This document shows positions 35,371 to 45,449 of a stretch of 64,000 bases of DNA, piece by piece; position 1 is the first letter of the stretch; each line of letters starts with the position of its first letter. A program made the position numbers and the translations under genes. This DNA comes from Amphiura filiformis (lineage: Eukaryota; Echinodermata; Ophiuroidea; Amphilepidida; Amphiuridae). The stretch is taken from NCBI RefSeq assembly GCF_039555335.1, contig NC_092640.1, forward strand, positions 38,027,795-38,091,794. The letters are read 5' to 3'. The notes below the pieces were generated by a model. It did not search any database and was not told the origin of the DNA. It was given only the letters and a program-made list of their open reading frames with translations.

Positions 35371-35766
35371 GTTTAAATGCTTGATTTCAGGACTACAGTA
35401 AAAACTCGATAGTTAGCATAATGTGCTTACTATCGAGCGCTTTTGAAAACATGAAATTGTACAAAAGTCTGTTGCTTTACCAACTGAGCTAATGGGGTTT
35501 AGACACATTTTCAGCTTTGCTTGTTCATATATAACTATGTGCATCGATGATTTGCTCAAAACCCTTTACACTTTTGTGGATGGGGCTCTTCATTTTTGCA
35601 TGTTTTAAAAGCGCTCGATAGTAAGCACATATGCTAACTATCGAGTTTTTATGGTATGAAAGTAAATTATGACGAATCAGAAGCAGATGAAATCTTCAAA
35701 CGTAATATACGTATCAAGAAATGTTACTTTGATTGTTAATGTGACATTCTGGTAATATCTAAATAG
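35371..35766 (+). pseudogene. Relic of a histamine N-methyltransferase-like last exon
   Basis: Two pieces align with the last exon of gene A. Left (35371-35400): ATGCTTGATTTC matches gene A near 39015. Right (35652-35766): AAACGTAATATACGTATCAA then GAAA matches gene A near 39096, and TTACTTTGATTGTTAATGTG with the following GACATTCTGGTAATATCT and AAATAG matches the final codons and stop. Between the two pieces lies a MITE (35401-35649) inserted at TA. The right piece also has deletions and an in-frame stop. The relic shows that at least one further gene copy once stood upstream of gene A. Confidence 0.8.
35401..35649. mobile_element. 249-bp MITE with about 50-bp ends, inserted in the gene relic
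   Basis: AAAACTCGATAGTTAGCATA and on through TGCTTACTATCGAGCGCTTT faces the complement at 35606-35649 with few mismatches; TA lies at both borders. On the - strand the interior (35498-35463) reads ATTAGCTCAGTTGGTAAAGC then AACAGACTTTTGT, strikingly like the 5' half of tRNA-Lys(UUU): A box, D arm and anticodon loop. The 3' half of a tRNA is not evident. Confidence 0.85.
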
Positions 35767-36289
35767 ATAATATTGGTGTAAAAATAAACAGATAACACCT
35801 TAGATTAAAAAAAAACAAAAAACGAAGATAATCCTGCCTATAAGAAGTTCATTATCACAGTAAGCATGCTGCTCATGAAAGCAGCGTTTCAGATCGTGGG
35901 GGTGCCGGGGTGGTGGTGGGGGGTAATCGATAGTCGATACTCGATAATTAATGATCATTAGTTATCAATATTAGATCATTCTAAAATTGATGACCACGGA
36001 CATGTTCACAAGTGTATGGGGTGGATTTGTGTATGCCTATAATAGCATGTTGGGGGTATAGGTGCCTTTAATTTCGGCATGTAGCCCACTATCATTTCCC
36101 AGGGTCCAGACATCAATTGTGACATTTGCTGACATAAAGCGTCTGTGGATCTGAGATATAAACTGAATTTGAACTGAACTTAATTATGTTCATGAACTGT
36201 TTCATTGGCTATGAGATCATTTTGGGTATTAGCGTATACATGGTCTCATTCCAATGGCATAGTTCAGTAATCTCCATACAACACTTATA

Positions 36290-36556
36290 GCATAAAAGTT
36301 GACCTTAAATTGTTGGGTATGAGTTTTGATACCCAAAATATTCAAAAGTCATTATGTGAATGTACAGGTATATTAGGGTTAAAGAACTGTGTCCATTAGA
36401 TGAGCATGTTTGGTGTATAGACTGGATATGGACCGACATGCTCATCTATCAGGGGTACAGTTCTTAAACCCCTATACATTTGTACATTCATTGAATGACC
36501 TTTGCAAATTTGGGTACAAAAACTCATACTCTGCAACTTGAGGTCAAATTTTGCAC
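36290..36556. mobile_element. Palindromic MITE directly upstream of gene A
   Basis: Arms of about 120 bp: GCATAAAAGTTGACCT at the left faces AGGTCAAATTTTGCAC at the right, and GGGTATGAGTTTTGATACCC faces GGGTACAAAAACTCATACTC. GATGAGCATGT and ACATGCTCATC lie near the centre. The right border is 110 bases before the start codon of gene A. Confidence 0.8.
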
Positions 36557-36666
36557 TATGATTATGATATTGAGGTTATTGGACGATGCCATTGTGATGA
36601 GGCTATTGTGGTTCATAGTGATACTAGTCTAGTCTGTACTATACCATACATGTGCTACACTGCAAC

Positions 36667-39184
36667 ATGGCTGAACCAAATTTACAATGGAAAAGGCCAC
36701 AGCCATTATTCTGTAACTATGACTGCTACTGGATGGCTCTCAATGAATATTGTCAGCAGACACGACGTCAGGAAATTCTTGCGAAATGGATAGGGGAAGA
36801 ATTTGACTCATATGTAGTGAAGGTTTTATCTGACAGATTTGGTGATAAACTTGCTAATCAGACATTGCGTGTGCTTGGTGTGGGTAGCAGTGAAGGTAAG
36901 GCAAAACAAGATTCCCTGGGCCTCATGGAAGAACAGAGGATATCATAAGACCTCTACTGAATGAATAACCCAGGCAAAAGAAGAAATAAAGCTAACAAAA
37001 TAGAAATGATCCTACATCGGGTTATAAAAAAAATCAACCCTGTGTTGATTTTTTTTATCGGAAAAACGACAGGGTTGTATTATTACATGGTTCCAAAAAT
37101 GTAAGTCACCCTAGACATTTTGGTATAATTCCAAAAACTACTCGATCAATTATCTTGTTTTAAAATTGGAACATTGGCTGGTTAGTTTATATGCATGAAT
37201 AGAGCAGGTTTGGTTGCTATCTCGTTTTCACTGAGAAATACAGCCATTTATGATATTTGCGGCCTAAAACTTTTCTACATGTTGGCTTTTATGCATCACT
37301 TTTTCTTTCAGACCTCTTTCACGGCAAGCAAATTAATCAAAAAGAAATGTTTCTATATATATTTCTTTCATTTCATACATAAACAAAAGTTCATTAATTT
37401 ATACAACCAATGGACCAAAGGTTCCTCTTTTGTGGGTTTAATATCTTATGCTGGAACCCAATACCTTTTTTTTATATTCTTGAATGGTTCATATCTTAAA
37501 AACAACAACATTTGTATGAATGGCCGTTATCAAGACTCAACTTGTTACAAGTGGACAAGAGAGAGACAACACAACCATGTGGGACCTGAGAGCAAATCAC
37601 AAACAGTAAATTGCATTCTGAAAACGAGGAATGTCCTGATGATATCAAATTTGTTTTTAAACTCGTGATATAATTCAAAATTTATGGCGAAATATTAAAA
37701 ATTGATATTTTTCGTATTGAAGATACACATTTCCCCCCAAAAGACAAAAAAAGAAGACCTAACGCACTGTCGTTCCCTTTTTAGGTATTTGGATGAGTCA
37801 TTGGTGAAGTGGTGTGTCCACTTTAAGATTCTCAGTGGTACCTCTCTACGTACCTAAACCAAACTTGAGTACCTTCAGACACTAACCATCATGCTACACC
37901 TCCGTGTAAACTGTAAATCAAAGCATAAATGTAAATTTATGCCCATTATTTTATCCATGTTTACATTAATAATCTAACACCATGCAATGTGATTCTGTTT
38001 CCAAAAGGTAATCAAGAAACTTTACAGCTGAAGAAATTGAAAACCAAATTCTCTCGATTATCTGCAACCGTCATTGAACCAAACGTAAAGCGGATCTCCA
38101 AATATCAAGACATGGTACGTCAGAAAGGCAGTGACATTACTGGGATTGAATATGAGTGGCACAATCAAACCTTCCATGAGTTCGTGACATCTATGGAAGC
38201 AGAGCAGAAGTACCATTTCATCAGCATTGTCCATGCCATATATTATTATGCAGGTGACTTGGAAGAAACAGTCAAAAAGTTGTACAATTTGTTGGAACCT
38301 GGTGGGATGATATTCTTGGTAGCTGTAGCAGGTAAGACGTGTGACGTGGGTGTGTGGGGGGTGTGTGGGGGTGGGGTGGGGTGTGTGTGTGTGTGGGTGG
38401 AATTGGGACATAATTATATTTATTCAAATTTTTTTCCAAAAATGCCGCGACATAACCTGACTAACCCAAAACAAAACAAAAGCAACAAAATTTTAAAAAA
38501 GGAAGGGGGTTGGGAGGCCAAAAATAAATAATGAAAGAAGGAATCAAAGCACTGCAGCAACATTTATTAACTGTTATTGTAAATTATTTTTGGCAAACTT
38601 TTTTGCAAAATAGTTTGTAACCTTTCAAACAACATGTTAAAATTTTGCACAATTTTTAAAAACAAAACGTTATTTAAATGTTTTATATAATCCGATAATG
38701 TTCGGTGTTTGCTGGGTATAATACATGCTGATAGAAATGACCATAGTACTGTCCTTACCTTTCTGTCATAGGGCACTCTGGTAGAGGATTGCTTTTGAGG
38801 ACATTCCCACATCTTTATCTATCTGCGGAAGAGCCAACTCCACGAACTACTACTGAACCAGAGGAGATAAAGCCAAAATATTTTACCAATACTACAGAGG
38901 TCCAATCTGTCCTGAAGAAAAACCAAATGGCTTATACTCAATCTTCCTACATAGAATCGGCTGATCTAACCAACTGTTTCACCCCAGATGAGATGACACC
39001 CGAGACCAAGTTAATGCTTGATTTCATAACCATGACGGTAAAATTCAAGGAATCGGTACCAGATGGCATATTCAGTGAAGTCATGGAATTTATCAAACGT
39101 AATACACGCGTCAAGAAAGGTGATCAAGGTGACGATAAATATTACTTTGATACTGAATGTGATATTCTAGTAATATCAAAATAG
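36667..39184 (+). CDS. HNMT-like: Histamine N-methyltransferase-like protein, gene A
   Basis: Exons 36667-36895, 38008-38331 and 38772-39184; both introns are phase 1 with GTAAG donors and AG acceptors. The product is 321 residues (human HNMT: 292). It is a small-molecule methyltransferase using S-adenosylmethionine. Motif I is GVGSSEG (residues 71-77), the acidic end of strand 2 is TVIEP, and LLEPGG comes before strand 5; these are the Rossmann landmarks of the family. The C-terminus ends YYFDTECDILVISK, aligning with FNNTLSFIVIEA of human HNMT. By eye, the human histamine contacts Glu28, Gln143 and Asn283 correspond to Gln, His and Thr here, so the substrate may be another amine. The start is the Met of MAEPNLQW, at the same place as in genes B and C. 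A LINE fragment begins about 15 bases after the stop. Confidence 0.9.
37556..37745. mobile_element. Half copy of the CAGTATTT foldback family, in intron 1 of gene A
   Basis: TGTGGGACCTGAGAGCA, AATTGCATTCTGAAAACGAG, GATGATATCAAATTTG and TTCGTATTGAAGATACACAT match the left arm of 30166-30779 in order. Only one arm is present. Confidence 0.6.
38336..38404 (+). repeat. GT/GGGGT-rich low-complexity tract in intron 2 of gene A
   Basis: Imperfect (GT)n mixed with GGGGTG. It starts a few bases after the exon 2 donor, so the start of this intron is unusually G-rich. Confidence 0.85.
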
Positions 39185-39196
39185 ATAATATAAAAA

Positions 39197-40150
39197 ATCT
39201 GCTGATGATACCTCTCTGCTTGTTAATTTGTCAGATGCTTTAAGTCTTCAGAATAGTCTGAATCACAACCTCCGTAGAATAGCTAAATGGTTTAGAGATA
39301 ACATACTTACTCTTAATCTAAACAAAACTAAGTTGACGCTCTTTGGTACACCCCACAATCTTATTAAATTCAATAATATTTCTTTGATATATGACGGTGA
39401 AGACATTGAGGAAGTTGATCATTTTAAATACCTTGGTCTTACTTTTGACAGTAACATGACTTGGTTCTAATGTTTCTAAAAGATGTGGTGTAATTCGTCG
39501 TGTTAAATATTACCTTCCAAAACACTTTCTGAGAAAACTTGGTGAATCTCGTGTTTTGCCGCATTTTAATTACTGTAGCCATGTTTGGTCTTATTGCTCT
39601 CACTTTTCAGTAGGTTGGAAGTTCTTATGAACAATCTTACAAGATTCATTCTTTCTGCTGACATAAGAACTCCCTATTGATACATTGATGAATGATCTTA
39701 AGTGGCTCAAATTAGACCAACGCTGGAACAATCATATTCTTGTTATGTTATTCAAGTGTCTAACTGGGAAAGCTCTAGATTATCTTTGTTCTAGACTCAG
39801 CTTTACCCATTCTATTCATAGTTATAGTACAAGAGGAAATTCTTCTAATTCTTTTCTTGTTCCTCATTACAAGAGCAACTCTTGTTTTAGAATTTATTTT
39901 ATGTCAGAGCAGCTAATCTTTGGAATACCTCAGTTGACATTGATATTCGTTCCAACTTTGATTCAATGTCTATTGGCCATGATGTTTTATTTTTTGGGTG
40001 TAGAAGACCACTAAATCTTACTTGTTCGTGTTTTGAAATACTAATTGCAAGAGATCATGAGATAATAAAATGCATATTTTTAATTTTTTCTTATTAACTT
40101 TATAATGTCATTGTATGTTTATATACCAATATAATGATAATAATAAAATT
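39197..40150 (+). mobile_element. 5'-truncated LINE (CR1/L2-like) fused to the 3' end of gene A
   Basis: It begins at the reverse-transcriptase active site: ADDTSLL encoded at about 39201, followed by NHNLRRIAKWFRDNILTLNL, NKTKLTLFG and DHFKYLGLTFDSNMTW, the standard order of the polymerase palm and the KYLG motif. Later pieces (RVLPHFNYCSHVW; LKWLKLDQRW; FKCLTGKALDYL; HSYSTRGNSSN) are the usual C-terminal tail. The frame changes at least twice (near 39470 and 39635). The 3' end is A-rich with ATAATAATAA repeats near 40130, as in CR1/L2 families. It is a dead copy. Confidence 0.88.
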
Positions 40151-40221
40151 AAACGGCATTTATACGCGCTTTCTGAATACTCAGATTCCTCAAAGCGCGC
40201 CACGGGTCGATATGCTGCCAA

Positions 40222-40913
40222 CCCAGCAAACACAAAAACGTTTTAAAAACGTTTTAAATAAGTTATATTTTGGCTTTTGGTTTAGGTAAAAACGTTTTAA
40301 TAACATTAAAATGTCGGGTTATATAAAGGTCATGATAGCGTTTTAACACGTTTTGTATGAAAACACACCACAACAATATTTTTAATGTTTTCAAAAATGT
40401 TATTGTAAACTATTTTTGCAAACATTTTAGCCAAATATTGTGTCAATACTTAAATAACATTATGTTAAAATATTTGAACCCAGTAAACACAGAAATGTTC
40501 TTAAAATGTTTTTTTCAAAACCTTTTAATAACATTTAAATGTCGGGTTATATAAAGGTCATGAAAACGTTTTTAAAACGTTATTGAAAATATTTTGGGCA
40601 AACATTTTTCGCAAAATATTTTTTTCAACTCCCCAAAATAACATTCTGTTTAGAATGTTTTGTATCAAGTTTTCAAGAATGTTTTTGGAATGTTATTAAA
40701 ACGTTTTTATACCCTTTATATAACCCGACATTTAAACGTTTTCTGTAAAACATTTTTGTTTGCTGAGCAGTAGATTATCAAAAATGTTTTGTAAGGTTAT
40801 GAAAACGTTTTATACTCTTAATATACCCTTTATATAACCCGACATTTAAACGTTTCTGACAACCTTTTATAACCTTTTGCGAATGATGTCGAAAACGTTT
40901 TGTGTTTGCTGGG
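40222..40913. mobile_element. Palindromic AACGTTTT element with CCCAGCAAACACAAAA ends
   Basis: CCCAGCAAACACAAAAACG at the left faces CGTTTTGTGTTTGCTGGG at the right. Inside, CGGGTTATATAAAGGTCATG occurs at about 40315 and 40544 and its complement at about 40713 and 40826. A second pair of similar ends (CCCAGTAAACACAG near 40479; TTTGTTTGCTGAGCAG near 40757) suggests one copy inserted in another or internal amplification. CATCAAACACAAAACGTTTT near 52887 is a small piece of the same family. Confidence 0.8.
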
Positions 40914-41049
40914 AAGCCCCAAATGGCAGCGCAAGTTGACCGCAATGCTGAGTGTGACAGACAACAGACCCGTGCTGATCCCCTGCTCTTTACGAAAAGG
41001 CCTGCATACATGTGATGCATGTGAATGCATACTAGCATTTACCATCAAT

Positions 41050-42015
41050 TTACCATTTTAGTATATAGATCACTATTATATCTTATAATCACACCGAATA
41101 CTTTATGGAGCTGTATTTATCATTAGTAACTATCATGTTCACAGCAGTACACGCCAAATAAATTTGTTTCTAAAAATGTTTTTAAAATAAAAAAGAATAA
41201 CGCTAATTTAATGCACTGGCTTGGAAGGTCTGGTTACAGCAGTATACGCCAAATACATTTGTTTCTAAAAATGTTTTTAGAATAAAATAGAATAACGTTA
41301 ATTTAATGTACTGGGTTGGAAAGTCTGATTACCTTTTAGAAATAGCCGAATGGGAGGGTGTTTTTATACTTTATACTTTTTATGTGAAAATTGAAGCATC
41401 CTATCATATCAATGTGAAAGCGCTCTTTTAGCAAAGTCATAGTTCATTAAATTTACAACCGTATGACAAAACAGGCGAAAATAGTAACTTTTTGCACAAG
41501 ATTTGTAATTTAAAGAGAAATGGCGATTGCTCATAGGAAGCTGTTCGGAGATGCATTTGTAAGAGAATCGTTTGTAGCCAAACCTTTTAATATGGTATAA
41601 AGGAATATATGAATATTAACTGTACGTACAGTACTGTACATACGATATTCGTGGAACCCAATCGTTATGGTACAATTAGGAGACGGAGTATTTTTGTGTG
41701 AAAAGATGGTTAAATGTCTATATCAAAATCCCATAGTACCCCACTTTACTGTTTTGTTTTTATGGTCATTTGATTTTCTAATTGACGGACTAGGAGAATT
41801 TGGATAACCGAAGTTAATTTTGGCGTAGGAAGGATAGGAGTGCATCATACTAGCAGGAAAATCCAATGTTTGCTAGAATGGTGATGTCAACTCTTGAGGT
41901 CAAAAATTGGACTGGCACGCGCTTCGTAATATGAACCGCGAGAATTGACTCCATATATAACCCTTACTTAAAGTGACTTTTACAGTGCATGTGACGCATA
42001 CACAATTTGTTATAG
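41050..42015. repeat. 3' flank block of gene A, paralogous to 55160-55850
   Basis: Collinear with the DNA after gene B: ATGGAGCTGT, CACGCCAAATAAATT, ATATCAAAATCCCATAGTA, AGTTAATTTTGGCGTAGG, GTGCATCATACTAGCAGG, CTCTTGAGGTCAAA and GCGAGAATTGACTCCAT occur in order in both. In gene A's block a segment of about 105 bp (CAGCAGTACACGCC at 41145, CAGCAGTATACGCC at 41238) is duplicated in tandem; gene B has one copy. No ORF is conserved. Confidence 0.85.
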
Positions 42016-42329
42016 ACCAAACAGAAGATACATTTTAGACAGTCGTTTACGGAGTCACGGCTGTCTAATGTTTCTTTCCAGTTTCTTTCGTCTTTAAGTC
42101 AATCTGCTTCTTCTGCCATAAACAACATAGCAGGGTGACGCCAGTTGCACACAAGTATTGTTACTGCCACGTGCCTTTAGGGTGTTCACCGATTTTGTGT
42201 CAAAGGTCAATAAGGGGTCGTTTTTTTGGTCCGAGACGATATCCCTCCAAGATGCATAGGGTGTACTTTCCAGCAAGGTTGTTTTAATTATATTGGAGTT
42301 TGAGGAGTCCATGGATTTACAAGGGTCAG

Positions 42330-42505
42330 TTTCACACTATTTTGGCCCATGATCGGGGTAACTTTGGTGGAAAAGGGGCTCCTTGGCCCTTTTCTTTTCC
42401 TTTGCACTCCAGATTTTCTCTTTCATGTTTTGTCAGAGGGGGACTTTTTCTTTCAATTTTTGTCAGGCTCTTCCCCCTGCCCCCTGCTGGCTACGCCACT
42501 TGAGG
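42330..42505. mobile_element. Repeat with GGCTACGCCACTT end, inverted partner at 61.1 kb
   Basis: GGCCCATGATCGGGGT, AAAAGGGG, CCCTTTTCTTTTCCTTTGC and GCTGGCTACGCCACT are the complement of 61137-61290 in matching order. The element belongs to the CAGTGGCGTAG-ended class of G/C-rich MITEs. Confidence 0.65.
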
Positions 42506-43251
42506 CACAATAGAATAGGTAACGCATTGTTCCTTTCTGCCGATTTGATTAACCGACATGCTATGGTACCCTAGAGGGACACGAGAGGTACCCTTTGTTC
42601 AGAACAAAAGGGTTCCCCCATTACGGGTGGGCTAGGTATTGTTGGTAGAAGCAGCCAAAACATCGATATATTATTGAAAACTAACACTTTCATGTTTTGC
42701 ATAATTTCATTTTACAAATTATTTAGTTTACAACATAACTCAAGAACCACATGACCTACAAAAGTATATCTGTGATATTTGAATTCTTCTACACGCTCGC
42801 TATGAAATGATCAATGCAATTTTTGCCAAAGCTCACTACCGTTCGCAAGATGCTGTAAACTACCAAATCGCAACAGTTTGAAATAGTTGCTAACCTTAAT
42901 TCGGTAACTGGCCTGGCAGGCTATTGTCAATAAGTGTTCAAACGAAAGTCACACGAAAGCGCCCACTTGAGCGAGATGTATATTTTATTCTTATACAGCC
43001 CATGGGTGTGATTGAGTAGCCGAAGCACAAAATGCACACTTTATCTGTCGATTTACATTCATTTACCACCCACCTTATTTCAGCCGCACCATTTATATGA
43101 ATTGAATATAGTTACTGATCGATTACTCGTAACAACGTGACGTGACTGTTTTGTCTATCAATTAACTTAAGTATATTTTGTTATCATGGGTATAAGCTTA
43201 TGTACACTTATGATATTTTCTTGTTTTCGATCAGGTATGAGGTAAATTGAT

Positions 43252-43683
43252 ATCTACCAAAAAAACGTTGACAACGTAAAGAAAGCAGCAAGTTTAAAAA
43301 GCCCCCACCTCGGCTCACTTTTTGAAACTTGGTCCCATTTTGAATATCAACAGCAATAGCATCATTGCCATTAACATGCCTACTTGTTATTCGTTTAATT
43401 CAATCATTGATCATGAACTTAATAATTATTATAAAACAAAACATATATAGGATATTGGCCAAGAACAACCTTTCTGATCGTTCCAGAATGCTGACAACTT
43501 AATATCGCATCGGCAAATTAAAGATACGTAACATAACACTTCTGCAAATGTTTTAAGTTGATAATTATGACAAAGTTTAAATCTATCTTTTACAAATGGG
43601 ACCAAGTTTCAAAAAGTGAGCCGAGGTGGGGGCTTTTTAAACTTGCTGCTGTCTTTACGTTGTCAACGTTTTTTTGGTAGATT
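43252..43683. mobile_element. Foldback with about 95-bp near-perfect arms
   Basis: ATCTACCAAAAAAACGTTGA, then CAACGTAAAGAAAGCAGCAA, CCCCCACCTCGGCTCAC and GAAACTTGGTCCCA at 43252-43351; the complement runs 43587-43683 with one or two mismatches. The middle of about 235 bp is AT-rich and non-coding. The high arm identity suggests a young element. Confidence 0.88.
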
Positions 43684-43849
43684 TGCTTTCTTTTATGAAT
43701 GAAGCCGAGTAGCTCCAAGCTTGAAAAGTCATCCGGTTACGAAGTACTCCATATGACGAATAAAGCGAAAAATAGAAGTTTGAATAATATTATCCTTGAT
43801 TTATGATAATAAAAAATACGAGTATATGTAGCTATACCTATAACTAAAA

Positions 43850-45065
43850 TGTAAGTGGTTCTTTGTAGCCCTGGGGCAATCTAGTTGGATATCCAAATGT
43901 CGCCGTTTGTGGTTCTTTGTAGCCCTGCAGGCAATCTAGTTGGATATCTCTATTGAACGGCGGTTGTTGGCGGTCTTTCGCGGTTCGTGGTATTCCTTTA
44001 TTCTTCAAACCCTGTCCTCTATCGTGGCTGATTTATTGTTTAAGCTTGTTGGATATCCATATTTCGCGGTGTGTGGTTCTTTGTAGCCCTGCGGGGCAAT
44101 CTAGTTGGATTTCCAAATTTCGCCGTTTGTGGTTCTTTGTAGCCCTGCAGGCAATCTAGTTGAATATCTCTATTGAGGTGGTTGTTGGAGGTCTTTCGCG
44201 GTTCGTGGTTATAATGTTCCTTTTCCTTCAAGTCTTGCCCTTTATCGAGGGCTAATTTATAGTTAAAACTTGTTGGACATCCATATTTCGCGGTGTGGGG
44301 TTCTTTATAGCCCTGCGGGGCAATCTAGTTGGATATTTCTATTGAGCGGCAGTTGTTGGCGGTTTTTCGCGGTTTGTGGTTTTAATGGGTAGGATATCCA
44401 TATTTCAAGATTTGTGGTTCCTGATTCCTGCGGGGCAATCTAGCTGGATATCCAAATTTCGCGGTTTGTGGTTCTTTGTAGCCCTGCGGGACAATCTAGT
44501 TGGATATCCCTATTGAGCGGTGGTTGTCGGCGGTCTTTTGAGATTTAATTTTCCCGCCCGCCCCTTTCGGGCCGCCCCTCCTCTACACCCCGAGGATGCT
44601 TTTCAAAAATTGTAATTGTACGGTGTCAAAAATTACTATTACTTGGTATGGTAATTTATCTTACTATGTTGACTTATACTGTTTGTTAAGGCAACTTTCG
44701 CGGTTCGTGGTTATAATTTCCCTAATCCTTCAAGCTTTGCCCTCTATCGAGGGCTAATTTATAGTTAAAACTTGTTGGACATCCCTATTTCGCGGTTTAT
44801 GGTTCTATGGTTCCAAATTTCACGGTTTGTGGTTCTTTGTAGCCCTGCGGGGCAATATAGTTGAATATTTCTATTAAGCGGCAGTTGTTGGCGGTTTTTC
44901 GCGGTTTGTGGTTTTAATTTGTAGGATATCCATATTTCAAGATTTGTGGTTCCTGAGTCCTGCGGGGCAATCTAGCTGGATATCCAAATTTCGCGGTTTG
45001 TGGTTCTATCCCTATTGAGCGGCGGTTGTCGGCGGTCTTTTGAGATTTAATTTTCCCTTTAATTT
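43850..45065 (+). repeat. Complex minisatellite (GGTTCTTTGTAGCCCTGCGG units)
   Basis: Units of about 60-150 bp are built from three words: TTTGTGGTTCTTTGTAGCCC, GGCAATCTAGTTGGATATC and GGCGGTTGTTGGCGGTCTTT. The first word occurs about eight times with substitutions. On top of this, a block of roughly 500 bp is repeated (GGTCTTTTGAGATTTAATTT at 44530 and 45035, GAGGATGCTTTTCAA at 44593 and 45091). No coding frame persists. Confidence 0.85.
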
Positions 45066-45129
45066 CGGGCCGCCCCCTCCTCTACATCCCGAGGATGCTT
45101 TTCAATAATTTAAATTCTACGGTGTCAAA

Positions 45130-45445
45130 AATTACTATTCCTTGGTATGATAATTTAATCTTACCATGTTGACTTATATTGTTTGTTAAGTCAACTGGAC
45201 GTGACAAAATATCCTGCTATGTAGACATTAATTTGTTGCTAAATTGACTTGGCATAATAATGTATTTCGCGAAGACGATATCCATTTTTGGTATGTCGAC
45301 TTAGCATGACAATTTATCTTGCCATGTTGATTTGTTTGTTCAGTTGTCTTGGCGAGATATTTTATATCGTCATGTTGACATAATGCTGATAATAAGTCGA
45401 CATGGCAAGATAATTATCTTGTCAAGTTGTGTCACATAGACGCTT
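45130..45445. repeat. Degenerate repeats of a TTGACTTGGCAAGATAA-like word
   Basis: CATGTTGACTTATA, CATGTTGATTTG, CATGTTGACATAA and complements such as AGTCGACATGGCAAGATAA occur on both strands. They overlap the end of the preceding minisatellite. Confidence 0.55.
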
Positions 45446-45449
45446 CCGT

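Noticed and set aside
36551-36793. Alternative frame upstream of gene A
   Set aside because: It is in a different frame from exon 1, and the Met at 36667 matches the starts of genes B and C.
37195-37668. 157-codon ORF in intron 1 of gene A
   Set aside because: AT-rich frame with long Phe/Lys runs that overlaps a foldback fragment; absent from the corresponding intron of gene B.
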